Assembly: GCA_030435675.1 (NCBI GenBank)
Contig: CM059622.1
Coordinates: 16,430,001 to 16,494,000 of the forward strand
Reading direction: 5' to 3'
DNA from: Steinernema hermaphroditum
Taxonomy: Eukaryota; Nematoda; Chromadorea; Rhabditida; Steinernematidae
Length of the DNA stretch: 64,000 nt
The position numbers and the translations under genes were made by a program. This document shows positions 35,780 through 49,331 of this stretch, piece by piece. Position 1 is the stretch's first letter. The number at the start of each line of letters is the position of its first letter. The notes beneath the pieces are model-generated. The model saw only the letters and a program-made list of their open reading frames with translations, was not told the origin of the DNA and searched no databases.

Positions 35780-38700
35780 ACCATCATATTTCGGGTACAT
35801 TTAGAAGGATTCCATAGAGATCGCCAGCCCCATTCTGACATTCACACAGGTGGCAAAACGGAAGGATCTCAAAGGGATGAGAACGAAGAACATAATAGCA
35901 AAAAGTAGGAAGCGGAGCCGGGCCACACAAGCGATGAAACGGAAATTACCCACTGTACGGCCACGTGTACTACGATCGCGGAGTACAGCACCATCGCTTC
36001 GAGTAGGCGAACACTAAACTGCCGTGAAATCTCTTTTAGGATGGTGGCTCACAAAGTACTTCACGGGCGTGGCCAAGAAAGGCGCCCTCACCTTGTAGAA
36101 AGGAGGTGACAACAATGAGCAGAAGTTACGTTCTTCTCGCAGTGTTGATTGTATAAAACAGTTCTTCCGGGCAGGATATGATATCAAAGTGTTGACCTGT
36201 AGAAAACGCGATTTAAAGCTTCAAGAAAGGAACCGTTCCCGGACGATTTCAACCCATGTTGTGTATTGTGCTGTCGCTTAGTAATACGACACTTAACTGG
36301 GTGTATTTCCTCCATCTTGCAACGCCCATTTGGCACTCTGCATAAATCACGTTAGGCCTCCAATGGAAGAGGTCGAAAACGCTCAAAACTCAAGAAGGAC
36401 ATGCCTCCAGACTTGTTGTTTTAAGCTGCTGCCGAGGTCTCACAGCGTCCTGATAAAGCATTACGTATACGGCTAATGACATAGACAGATGATGTAGTGG
36501 ATTATTGTAGTTGAAAACAACTTCCGGCCCCCTTAATGCTTCCTTGTTATGGATGTAAGGATGAATACGCCGTTCACTTCGTTGTATATCAGGTTTTTTG
36601 GTCGGGTATCGGGTTCCCGAAATATCCGAAGTTTTGTTTCTCTGATGGTTTGAGTTGAAAACGTTGAGGCTAAATGTGTCCTTGATTCCCTGGTTTGCAT
36701 ATCCTGAGCTCTCTCGTAAAATGGTACTATTCAATCAATTATCAGGTCCAGTGATGGGCAACGGCTCAGCCGTATACCTTCAGTCAGCTCACGGATCAGC
36801 TGGCCGGTCCAATCCGTTCGTGCTCATCTCTTATCTGATTCGTGACTGTTCACAATAATGATGATTGAGGAAAACTTCGCGTTTCGGGACCCTGATACCT
36901 GAAGTCTCGTGCATCTTACCAACTCTGTATACAGCGCACTTTTTGACGGCCAGCGCATCTAGCGCGGGCTTCCTGTCGTCTTCGGCCACTCCATAGTCAG
37001 CACCGCTCTGGTCTCTGACGCGTTTTCACTACGACCTTCTGGAGGCCTCTCTAATTTGATGCGACTCTTATTTTCTCAGGTCAGCGTAGTCCATATTCTC
37101 AACAACTTCTTCACATTCGGTTTTCCTGCGGACTTATCTTGATCTTCATGTCCTTAAAGAAGCAAAGCGGTCAGGCACGACAATGTCCAATTTCCAGATT
37201 AGGGTCCACCTGGTGATCGCCCTATTAATCAGTGGTGTTACCCTCGGTTATCTGGCTTCTGCTTATCTTCCTCCCAGCCCAGAGGTGGTACACAGACATT
37301 TGGACAACTTACATCTAACGTAAAAAAAGTCATTACCCAGTTAATCCATTCAAACGGCGGAAGTGGAGCGAAGATAAGGGAAGACTTCCCCGGACAATTT
37401 AGGTCAGTGTTCTGATAGTTAAAATTAAGTGGTAAGTGAATTGACTTTTAATTGACCTTTAAAGTGGAAACAACTCCCTGCACCCTTTCTGCTTCCTTAT
37501 CCTTCACGTCCAGCCTACGTTCTTAACCTAACACCAACGATGTTTGGTTTGATTCCGAGCAGGTGAAAATCATACGAAAGTCAAACAACCTGCTCGGCCG
37601 GAAATGAACATCATTAACATCATTGACTCTTTGTCTCGTCACCGTAATCCCATTCGAAAACAACAATGAAAATGAGCTTATTATTCTGTTTCACATTCAC
37701 TATTTCACACTTACGCTGGCGGCTTAATGTGCAGAAAACGTGGGCTCCTTAGAAAGCTATCTTTACTCGAACAGCTTGTTCACTTCGTGGTATTTATAGG
37801 ATGCCTTCGTACTTATTGTTTGTATGTTTATAAGCACCTGTGTACACAACTGTGCACTATATTCGTTGAATCAATGAGCGTAATTTCTTCGACATTCTTG
37901 AGAAACAGCATTGCTCGATATGATTGCCCTCTAAAGTAATTGTTTATCTTGTCGAAGTGCTATATTTCACAGAGCCAACACAGGCCATTTGTAATATTTG
38001 ACGGGTGGGATGTTAGCTGTGCGCTTGCGTTAAGCAGTGTGATTCACGTATTTGTTGTTTTGATACGATCAAGTTATAGTGGCCTCTAACTTGATATAGC
38101 ACTTCTACTTTATGTTATGCTCACTGGCTGTTGTTTTACGTGTTTCGCCCACGCCTAACCGGAAATGTTGACCAAGTGGCTTCTGTGCAACGCGATAAAC
38201 ACTTACAAACTAAAATTGAACTCATTGATAGCACTAAACTTGAAAATTACTTCCCTGAAAACATGGGACTTCGGTCTGGACGAACGGTCAGGCTTTAGTA
38301 ACTTATTACTTATTTAGTATTGGCGAAGACGGACCCTTGGCTAAAGACTTTCTTCGTTCCGATCTCCTGGAGTAGAGATGAAATACCACACGCAGTGATT
38401 AAAGCGGTTATTAAGTGTAGAAGCTAATTTAGCCTCTGATATTCCTGTTTATTTTGTTCATAACCGTTTCAATCGCTGCGTGTGGTATTCCATCTCTGTT
38501 CTCGAGCTGCAGGCAATTAATAGCTCCACGCTTTCCGTTTCGACTCCAAAAGAAAACAGAACGGAATAAGAGACAAAATTGATAAAGATCGATGGGCATC
38601 ATATGTACTAGGTGTTTAGTACCTGCCTAGGACTAACGGAAATGTGTGAATCGCAGCTTATCTTTTTAGATCCATATGGTGCGCCAGTCACTCAAGTTCA

Positions 38701-40692
38701 CATGGAAACTGACCTCCGTCTCAAAAGCACCTTCCAATCCCCTCACTAGTCCATCTTCGGTTTCCCACGTCAGGGGCCCAAGCTCCGAAACGGGTCTAAG
38801 ATCTGACTCAGGAGTAGGGGTGCTCGGCATCGACTCAGCAGTAGATCCCTATCAACCGTTCGACCAATTAGTCGTATGGGATATATGTACATGTTATGCC
38901 ATCAAGAGATCGGTTCAACGGATGAGGCGTACAACAGGGACCACTGATATAGTATTTTGTTTGAAAAAGAATGTATTTCCCTAACCATTGTTTCTGACGC
39001 TTTAAACGCTATGGTACTTCAAAATTTTGCTTTTTGGTTTTTGGGCCGACGACGAGAGACTTTGTACCTTCAGTACCCTCAAGATCCAAATAGAATCGGT
39101 TGCTTGGAAGTGTTTTCGTATGCCCGCCAAGCAGCTGAATTTTTCTTCCCAAGGAAATGAGTTTTAGGTTGAACACCATACTGTCCTGAAGTAGCTATAA
39201 AATCGAACATCGGTTAGATCTTTACCACCACTTTAACATATTTACATCTACACCATCTCTAGAGACAGGGTTGCCGACTGAGACAGAGCCCAGCGGAACC
39301 CGGAGCCTGCTGGAATTGCTAAGTGATGAGCCGGCATTTCTGCCTACAGGTCGTTAGAAAGTCGTCTTAGAGACGTGATCTGCTGAGCATATCAGCACAT
39401 AGAAGAAGGGGAGCTAATGTCCGCTCATGTATACTTAAGTTTGGGTGCTAAGTTCCAGTTCGATTCGAGGCTTTATAGGGAAAATAATGATAAATATAAT
39501 AAGCAAACTATAGAAAACAGTGAATCCCCTGAACAGTGAATCGAGTTGGTACTCATGTGGATTTCCACTTACTGATCCTGAACTGATTGCACCTTATGGA
39601 AGGAGTGGAAATAAAATGGTCTTTTTAACCTACCTAGCGTGCTTTTGAGAATATTTTGCATCTGTTGTGCACTCCATGGCCTTTCACTCGTGTCCCACCG
39701 TTCGGTTCAACAATCGCTTTGTCATTCGCTGAGTGAGCGGTCGTTGATGACCGTCTCGTTCCAATCCTCCCACAAGGTCTGGAACTTCATTGAGCCGTGA
39801 TTGTATGAATCGATTCTGAACTTAACTTAGGGGCTTAACGTTCATTTCCTCACAAATTTCTGGCAAAACTCCTGCAAAATCGTGTTTATATAATTCATAG
39901 AGGTGACCTTAAGAAAACAATCTGTTTACTCTTCGTGTGAGAGCTTCAAAAACCCAATGTCCTAAGCGTCATGAGGCGGTGAATTTACGGTGACCTTGGT
40001 AGAAGCAAAAAAAGGTGTCTTTCACAAAGTACGACCATTCCTTCATGGTGAGTGTCGAGAACTTACACGTCTATTCTTCCGAGAAAGGTATAGCTCTTAT
40101 GTTTTACAAATGACCTTAGATCTCTTAATGGGAAGTCGTGCAGGACGTGATGTCAACTTCTAAAGCTCTCGGTTTCCGGTCGGCCCACTTCTTCCGAGCA
40201 CAAGCCCTTTCCGGAGCCGCTTTCCAATCCCTTCGCCTATTCCTCTAATGTCCTAAAGTACACTCCACCCTCTCGGGAGCACCTTGAACCTTTAAATATC
40301 AAATATCGTCTGTGACGACATTCACAAATTGCTTTGTTTTCCCACTCTGCTATTGTTCTCTTTTTTCTGCACATCTGCGCGGCTCATTATCGAGGATTTT
40401 CCAGCATATACCCCCATAAGCTGATTAATTTGTAGTCGCCTAAAAGCGCTCATTCACATGCCTATTAGAAGGTCGACGAGTTGTGTCACCCCCCCCCCCC
40501 CCTTCGAATAAGTCAATCTCGTATGAGGCCGTTACGTGCGTGTCAGCGAGTCGTCAGCGCCCCTCCCGCCCCTCAAGTGCGCCGTCAGTGCCGTCGTGTT
40601 TTCGACGTCTGTTTCATATTAAATCGTCTCGCTTTAGTAGTTCGTTTGTCAGCCAAACAGGTAAGCCCTTGTCGGAGCTGCCGCACAACAAC
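35780..40692. other. 4.9-kb gene-free interval
   Basis: I support no gene. Contents: a palindromic patch with GTGATGGGCAACGGCTCAG at 36748, a 41-bp hairpin element at 38371-38500, and a run of 14 C at 40489-40502 shortly upstream of receptor 2. A stretch at 37085-37320 has a transmembrane-like frame (VHLVIALLISGVTLGYL) but it is isolated and short. The remainder shows nothing interpretable. Confidence 0.4.
38371..38500. repeat. Imperfect 41-bp hairpin
   Basis: The left arm AGTAGAGATGAAATACCACA...GCGGTTAT (38371-38410) is repeated inverted at 38460-38500 (ATAACCGTTTCAATCGCTGC...CATCTCTGTT) with about five mismatches around a 49-bp loop. It could be a very small MITE or a hairpin RNA source. 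Confidence 0.5.
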
Positions 40693-43600
40693 ATGGCACC
40701 TGAAGGTCGCGACATCGCCATGGCCCGCGAAGACGATTTGGGCGTCCTCTGCGAGGCGATGATCTACTTCGCCGAAAGTTCTACCGTACTCGCCGGCTTT
40801 GCGACCAAATTCTCCTGTGGAGTTCTGGCTATCGTCATGTTCGTCACGTTGTTTTTTGTTAAGGTGAGTCATGGGGAAGTCTCATCTATTTCTCTCGTTT
40901 TTGACATTGGTAATTATCTCAAATAACAGAGATGTCTCAGTCTATGTCTTGATCAGTTCAGAGGGAACATATATTTTTCTAAACATGCTCTATTTAATCT
41001 CTAAACGATGTGAAAATAGTGTTTATAATAGAAACCAGACCGAATCGGTATCAATCAGGAAGATCCGGGGTTCCACCCACAGGTAACTTTTACGTGTTTT
41101 CTTGGCATAATTGTCTAAAAAACTTTAATGAATCAAACATGGAAAAGAACGTACCGAAAAAGTACACAAAAAAAACTTTTGCCTGTGACTGGATCCGAAC
41201 CCCAATCAGACCTTGACTGATCCAGTGTTGTGAGGAATCGCGTCGCTCTCAGGGTGTTCCATTCGAGACCACTTGTACAATATAATTGTGGTGATTTCTG
41301 AAGGGTTTTTCTTCTCGTATCCGTTGTTCGCTTAATCAAGTCGTGGCCCGATCAAGGTGTGGAACAAGACTGTTCAATTTGTATTCGATGATACGTACAA
41401 CCCCCGCTGGTTTGTTCCGGTTTCGAACCGAAGCAGCCCTTATGTATATAACCTATCGGGTTGAGGTGTGCCCGAACGGATAGAGATTGGACTGGGAAGT
41501 CAAACTCTCATAACGTCACCTGCCTGAAATCCGACTATTTGTTTAAAACAGGGCTAAAAATATAAGGTGTCAGTGTTTGATCAGACTTGTCGTGCCGGGA
41601 CCAACGTATCACTACAAATCTACTCCTTTTTTTTGCTCATTTTACGGTGGAATGGATAGAGCACGTGAAAACGTGTGAGACGGATCCTGGAGTGATGTGG
41701 AACCATCATATTACTAGCTAAATCGGAGCTGCGTACTCAAAAAACGCGCTAACATGGAAATTAGTGATCGGTCCCGGCACGACATGCCCGATCAACTACT
41801 AAGCCTCCGCATTCCGTGATCATCTTTAGATAGATAATCTGATTCCAGGTGGGTGAGCTTACGTGCTGTATCCATTCCACCGTACATCCATCGACGCATG
41901 TCACTTGAAATGGTTCCGTTTTCAGTGTTTGTCCACGTCCTAACAACAGTGGTGTCCATCCTATTCATTTTGAATTGTGGTTCGACTTGTGAGCCGAAAT
42001 TTTATGGAACTTGTGACCTTACGAGAGCGTCTTTCTTGGCTTAATACTCTAAAAAAGGAGTCGACTGCTATGAACCAAGTGTTTGTGGAGCATGAACAAG
42101 AGATATTTTATTAATTTCATATATAGACGCGAGGAAGTAATGATATCATAAATCACAGACTATAAGTGGGAGCTATAAGTGAAAATTAACGACCTACATA
42201 TGCGTCTTTGTTACTATATTTGACCAATAAGTGCATTTTAGTGTTGACGGCTTCAATCTAATCTCATGAAAATATCCACAATAATGAGATATTTCCTTTA
42301 TGTCGGATACAGTAACATGATGTCTTTAGCCCCGAGAACGGACCCTCCATCCGAACGCCTATTTCCTTGTTTACGTCCACTTCACATTTGTATTCTTCGG
42401 CACGGTCGGTGTCGTCATCAACGACGGATTCGACCTCTTTCGGCTAACCGCGTTTAGGGAGCACGTGGACTATGCTCCCGGATCGGTAGGTTCCGCTTTC
42501 AAATCGGAGATCTGACAAGAGGGAAGTGGAGACAAAGTGCTTTCATTGGGATTAACCAAGTTTATAAGTTGACGAGGTCAACTGCACTAGGAATGTTCGC
42601 AAGGTCTAGTCAGTTTTCTTGATATCCAAAGGTGTCCCACGCCTACAGTCTACATGAAAACTTGACATCACCTAGACGAAATAGTGCAAATGTGGATAGG
42701 AGTGACAAGAGAAGATAGACCTTGGGAAGAGTGGTAACCGTGCAAAAAAAATCAGCGGCCCATACCGGGCAGATTTCGAGAAAATGCACTTTTAAAATAT
42801 TTATTAGGGTTATATCATTCCGATATTGAGCAGGACTGTTGTGGGGGTGGTCGGAGCGGTAACGCTTCCGATCGCCAGGTTTCAGTTTCGGGTTCGATTC
42901 CCACCGGAAGCAGTTGCTTTTATTTTTCTTCTTCTTATCGATTTTTTGGACGGTTACTACTCTCCCCAAGATCTATCAGGGCACCAAATTTTAGCGAAAT
43001 CCGCGGGGGTCATGTTTGACACTTCACTTGTGAGTCGAGGCTATCTCTGTCACCAATGTCACCTACCGTACCCCTTCAGGCGGAGTGCGGCATATTCGCA
43101 ATGCCGGCCATGTACGGCTCCTTCATGCGCCTCGTCACCTTCTTCGGCAACACCGGCTCCAGCATCTCTATGGCGGCCGTGGCGGTGGAGCGGACGATCG
43201 CCACGATCCGCGCCAAGTCCTATGAGCAGGAACGTTCCAGGCGCATCGCCTTCGCTCTCCTCCTGGCGACGATCGCCGCCAACGTCGCCGCCATGGCCTA
43301 CGTCGTCGCGCACATAAACTTTCGGCGTCTCCTGCCGATGCAGTCGTTGACGGCCGAAGCCGCCGATCCCGGCACCTATGTGAGCTATCCCCTCCATGTC
43401 CACCTTGACTCCAGCGGCCTTCTTCAGATCCTCTGCGCCTGCGGAGTCGTCGAGATCTTCAACGTCGTCGTCCTCGTCGCACTGTGGTTCACAAACCACA
43501 AATGGAAGAACACGGATAACCGTATCGTCGCCTCGCTGTCGCAGAAATATCAAGTAGAAGAGAACATCCAGACGACGGCAGTCCTCATCCCGCTCACCTC

Positions 43601-43955
43601 CCTTCACGTCGTCATCAATATCGCCGCCTACGTGCTGATGGTTGTCGGCATCTGGAACGCCCCCACCCTGCAGGAGAAGCTCAAGGTCGTCATCACGAGA
43701 GACACGGCGCCCATATACGACCTTCTCTTGCCCATCTGCACCCTCATTCGACTGTTCTGGCGAAAGAAGTGAGTCTAGACGCTAGACGAGACATATCAGA
43801 CGTTGCGCTTCAGAGTAGACGCGTCCAGTCGAGTGAGGTCGGCTGTTGTGCGGACGGAGAACGTCGCCACCGGAAAGCACTTCGAGCTCCTCGACGGTCT
43901 CTTCGACAAGGCGCTCGACCATCACATCAACGCGAGGAGAAAAATGCACACTTGA
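40693..43955 (+). CDS. Sra/Sre-type chemoreceptor 2 (paralogue)
   Basis: This is a paralogue of the receptor at 26958, same orientation, 385 residues. Exons are 40693-40863, 42330-42485, 43080-43768 and 43814-43955. Conserved marks are VERTIATIRAKSYEQE, QKYQVEENIQT and the FDKALD motif near the C-terminus, also present in paralogue 1. Exon 3 (689 bp) covers in one piece what paralogue 1 encodes in three exons, so two introns were lost here or gained there; the remaining three introns share position and phase. Introns 1 and 2 contain tRNA-like B boxes (41191, 42891) and intron 1 contains the 41460 repeat. The exon GC content is strikingly high (many C-ending codons). The stop lies 67 bp from the convergent MetAP2 stop. 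Confidence 0.88.
41191..41201 (-). repeat. B-box remnant in receptor intron
   Basis: The minus strand reads GGTTCGGATCC, a good Pol III B box, but no matching A box is evident upstream. It lies in intron 1 of receptor 2. Confidence 0.3.
41460..41830 (+). repeat. Dispersed repeat, copy 2 (pairs with 6035)
   Basis: This is the plus-orientation copy of the repeat at 6035-6400, inside intron 1 of receptor 2. The 5' part (GTGCCCGAACGGATAGAG) has an A-box flavour. Internally GTCGTGCCGGGACC (41590) recurs inverted at about 41768-41781, and GGTGGAATGGATAGAGCACG (41647) recurs inverted at about 41862-41882, so the copy plus 60 bp of 3' flank is strongly self-complementary. Confidence 0.5.
42848..42901 (+). 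repeat. tRNA-like head in receptor intron
   Basis: TGGTCGGAGCGG (42848-42859) and a perfect GGTTCGATTCC (42891-42901), with CGATCGCCAGG in the anticodon region; the same GCCAG string occurs in the head at 19575. It lies in intron 2 of receptor 2, sense with the gene. It looks like a second member of the 19575 subfamily. Confidence 0.5.
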
Positions 43956-44022
43956 GGATTAAATCTTTATTTCCCATCACACCGTAGAAATCAACAAAAG
44001 CAACAAACATAGTAACAACAGC

Positions 44023-45515
<1,493 letters not shown>

Positions 45516-47483
45516 TTTACCTCTGCAAAGAAAGAGTCAGTGTCGGCCACCAAAGAGTGAACAACACGCTAGTATCGATCGCGGCACGACAAAAAAAAAA
45601 CAGGACAGCGCCACATGACAGCGCCTAACTCCACATTACACAGGCGATAAGGCGAGCGCCGATTTGAATACGAAGTTTTCCAAGTTGGAGTAATTAGAGT
45701 CTTGTTTTTTCCCCTTCGCATGACTACACCTAACTCCACACCTTACAAAGCAAACACAAAACAAAGCACAGTTTATGTCTAATTGCCATCTAATTTTGCC
45801 AGAGAAGAATATCCTTAAGCGCAAAAAATAAACGCTGTAAATGCCACTGAAGAATCAGATATTGCGTTAAGTAGTAACAAATCGTAGGCGTACGGCAAAG
45901 AGCCAAGCAAACATCTGAGCTCATGCTCCGAAGCTTAGGTCGATGACACTTACAAGTACTAGCACTTTGAAACACCTTCTTCAAGTAAAAAGCAGCTGCA
46001 CCCTGGACTAACAGCAATCTAGCGTATGGGGCAATCTTGAGCCGTTGCACCTGCACTGCAAAGTACGGCCACAGCTATGACAATTTTCCAGATTTGAGCA
46101 TGCAAATAGATCAATCAAATGTCGCCGGTCAGTCAACAGTCCAGAAGATGAACCTTTCCAGCGCGAAAATAGGCAATGATGTCCAGAAAACCTGAAGCGA
46201 AATGAGTTCTGCCGCTCTAGAAAAGCTATTCTAGGAGTCACATACGGGTGGAATTCATAAAGTTTCTACCCATATCTCTAGACTCCTTCAACCTGCACTA
46301 TAGATTGAAATCTGCTACCTCGTAGGAGACGTTAATAGGGGCGACTGAATCCACAGCGACTCTCCACCTGTCACAGAAAGGGTCATGCCCGGAACGCTAA
46401 ATAAACAGCCTTTCGGCACGCGTCGAGAAGAAATCACACGACTTTTCCCAGGAAAGCGCTCGCCTCAGTGTATGAGTGTTTTGGTTCGAACAACTTCCAC
46501 GACTAAACAAGTTTTGCAAGAGTCGCGCACTGATGTACGGTCCCCACGACTTTCGAAATCATTTTCGAACCAATACAGCCGCACCGCAAGGCACGCTCAC
46601 AACACTAAACAAAGGTCTTTCGGTTTCGCACGCGTTCACAATAAATCAACACACAGCCCCTTCGAATAGCGCCTGAATCCGGCGCCATAGCACAACCGAT
46701 CGCCCCAAAACTTTGCGATAAACTGATGCCCTTCTGCAGAAACAAGACTCTTCCAGACAGTTCCGCACAGACGCCTACAATCCTTAAACCCTCTTGGCAA
46801 AACCGCCGCTCGCGCAAAGTTGCAGACAGCCACAGACGCGTGTCGTGGCGGGACCGGAGAATTTTTCAATTTCTCATATATATGCTACGTTCGGCTCAGT
46901 TTTCGTCTTTTTTTGGATCTCCGCGGGAAAAGCCTCTTCCGCTGTCGGATCGAAAGCGAACACGGTCTTCTGGGAAAGATGCAAGCATCAACGGCGATTT
47001 TCAATGAGGGGAACGAGGTTTCAAACAAGTCACTAAGGTGGAATGGCATAAGGGGTGAACTGTGAACTTCAGAATGAAGCCTGGAGGAACACTCTGGTCA
47101 ACTCTGAAGAATGGGACGGAGAATTCTGGGCCGAACATTCCTAGGCCGAAAAAAGTCCCGGAAATCGTGTCTGTTTATGTCATTTCAACGTGGCGTTTGC
47201 ATATTCACTATTTGCATGATATGACATTTCGGATATGACATATATCAAGTGCCTTTGTGTATTTTTGCAGTTCTGCAGTGTATATTTGCATTTTTTTCAT
47301 GTGCATTTTACTGCTTTCGATAAGGTTTATGTGGGTCTGCTGCTCAGCTCTGAGCATATTTCGACCTTTTTACGAGCTTATGCGTGTTGTTTACATTTGA
47401 TTTCATTTTTAGCAGCTTCTCTTTTCAGCTCCTCGCCGCCAGATTCTCCTCGGACGTCTCTGCAGCAGTACCCGCACAGTAAA
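45516..47483. other. Intergenic, nothing recognised
   Basis: I see no gene, clear repeat or RNA. The 10 bp beyond the MetAP2 start hold its presumed trans-splice acceptor. Divergent promoters for MetAP2 and the small gene at 47484 probably lie here. Confidence 0.4.
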
Positions 47484-47751
47484 ATGGCGAGCGAGGTATG
47501 TCATCCATTAACTAAATCCTCACTTTTCTCATCATTGGTCATTGCAGGCTTTCTTCGAATGGAACCAACTGTCGACGCGTAGCTATGCTCGCGCCCGCAT
47601 GCGCGCTTCGGACTTCTACGATTTCTCCAACTACAAGCCGGCGTACACCGCCGAGAAGCACCAGCACTACTTGGAGAAGTACGAGCGGCGAATGGCCCGA
47701 ATCGACATGCGCCTCTACGCCCCGCCGCCTCGGCATGAGAAAGGACGATAA
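47484..47751 (+). CDS. Small basic protein, 71 residues
   Basis: I do not recognise the family. A 12-bp first exon (47484-47495, MASE) is spliced over a 52-bp intron to 47548-47751. The product is 71 residues, rich in R, Y and A, with helical character, and has no signal peptide. The frame is intact. A CCCGCACAG acceptor four bases before ATG suggests SL trans-splicing. Codon use is strongly C/G-ending, as in the highly expressed genes here, which argues that it is a real, expressed gene. It could be a small mitochondrial complex subunit or a ribonucleoprotein component; nothing in the sequence decides this. Confidence 0.65.
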
Positions 47752-48078
47752 TCCGCATAGTCACTCATGAAACCGGCGGACGGGGATATTAATTACTATA
47801 ACTAACCCGAATTACAAACTGGTGTCGCTTTAGAGGAAACTTTGGTTGTATAGAATAAATGATATGTCTTTTTAAGGTTACGGTGGTTTATTTGAAGGTT
47901 GGACTGTTTAAATTCCTGTTAGATACTATGTTGAGAGGCACAAGGTCCGCGCTCAAATGACCCAACCTTGCGATGCTGATTTCATCTAGTGTAGCATGAT
48001 GCATTGCATAACCATATTAAACATACAAAAATCCTAAAAAGGTGTCTTCCCGTAATCATAAGGTCATAATCCTCTGTC
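47752..48078. other. Short intergenic
   Basis: Holds the 3' UTR of the small gene (AATAAAT near 47853) and the upstream region of the PROPPIN gene. No other feature is seen. Confidence 0.4.
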
Positions 48079-49331
48079 ATGGCCTCCGTGTCCTTCAGGC
48101 ACAATCTTGACTTCACCTCGATCTCCTTCTGTCACAATGAAGGCGCCATGTTGTACACCCTTAACCCGAAAGCCACAAACCCCGAGCCCTTCGCTCAAAT
48201 CGAAGGTAAACAACAGTTTTCGGACCACTATAATGATGATCTTTAGATTACCCGGGCATAGATGTCCCGAACGTGCTCATTGCCGAGCGGATAGGGAACA
48301 CAAACAATGGGTTCGTCGTGCTGGGACAGTTCCCCACAGTTCTCTTCAAATTCAACATGAAAACGAAAGCGAAAGTGGCCGAAGTCGATTTCAAGGAACC
48401 GATCAAATCCATTCGTCATAACAACAAGGTATTGAAGGAACGAAGGATTACGGTATAAGTCTTCGATTTTCTAGATCGTGGCAGTGTGTCTCAGTGACCG
48501 TATCCGCATCCTCGTTCTCATGACCCTCAAGGAGCTGCACGTCATCGAGATCAGTCGCTTCAACGTCCATGGCCTGTTCGATATGTGTCAAACGGATCGA
48601 TCGCTCATCGTACATCCCACCATGGTCCCGGGACAAGTAGGCTTCTTCGACGCGGAGAACCTCCAAGAAGATCTGCCGATCAAACGCGTTCACACCTCCT
48701 CGCTGACCACCATCAAACTCAACAAAGACGGTACTCTTCTGGCTACCGCCTCGAGGAAAGGCACCGTCATCCGAGTGACCGACGTGGAGACAAGGACCGT
48801 TCTGTACAATTTCTGTCGAAGTCTCATGCGCCAGGCGAAGATCTACTCCCTCGCCTTCTCCGCCGACAGCAAGTACCTCGCGTCCAGTAGCGACACCGGT
48901 ACCGTACACCTCTTTGAGCTCAAGCAGAACGGCTCGGCCATCTCGTGCATTTCCGATAATCTGGGCATGGGCATCGTCGGCTCCTACTTGACCTACTACT
49001 GCCCGCAGCTGGTGGAACAGGCGGAGCAGTACATTCCGGAGCCGATGGCCAGGCCGAAGTCGATCTCCACTTGCCGAGTCGAGCAGGAAATTCAAAGTTC
49101 TGTGGCCGTTTTTGTGTAAGTGTGGCCATCCATAAATGAGCAAGTTCATAAAATGCACATTTTAGGATAGACGAGACCCCTGTAATCTTTGTAGGGATGG
49201 CCGATGGGAGTCTTGAGATCTTCAGATACGTCAACGAAGTCGAATGTGAACATCTTACTCGTGTCACCTTGGGACAGTTCAGGCTCTTGCGAGCGCGCAG
49301 ATCTAACGATTCTGGGGTCGTCGAATTCTGA
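48079..49331 (+). CDS. PROPPIN beta-propeller (Atg18/WIPI-like) 1
   Basis: PROPPINs are seven-bladed WD40-like propellers that bind PI3P and act in autophagosome formation. Exons 48079-48205, 48247-48428, 48475-49115 and 49166-49331 give 371 residues. The blade pair TLLATASRKGTVIRVTDVET and KYLASSSDTGTVHLFELK is the family hallmark and is closest to the WIPI1/2 (ATG-18) branch. The lipid-binding FRRG motif that should lie between them reads FCRS (in VLYNFCRSLMRQ), so the first arginine and the glycine are lost. A poly(A) signal AATAAAG is at 49366. It faces a paralogue at 52157-53255 across one secreted gene. The altered motif suggests a specialised or non-lipid-binding role. Confidence 0.85.

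Noticed and set aside
37085..37320. Decayed chemoreceptor exon
   Set aside because: One hydrophobic segment appears but no receptor motif or second exon, so it cannot be told from chance.
40489..40502. Run of 14 C as a regulatory G-quadruplex
   Set aside because: A homopolymer alone is common slippage sequence; nothing else nearby supports a function.
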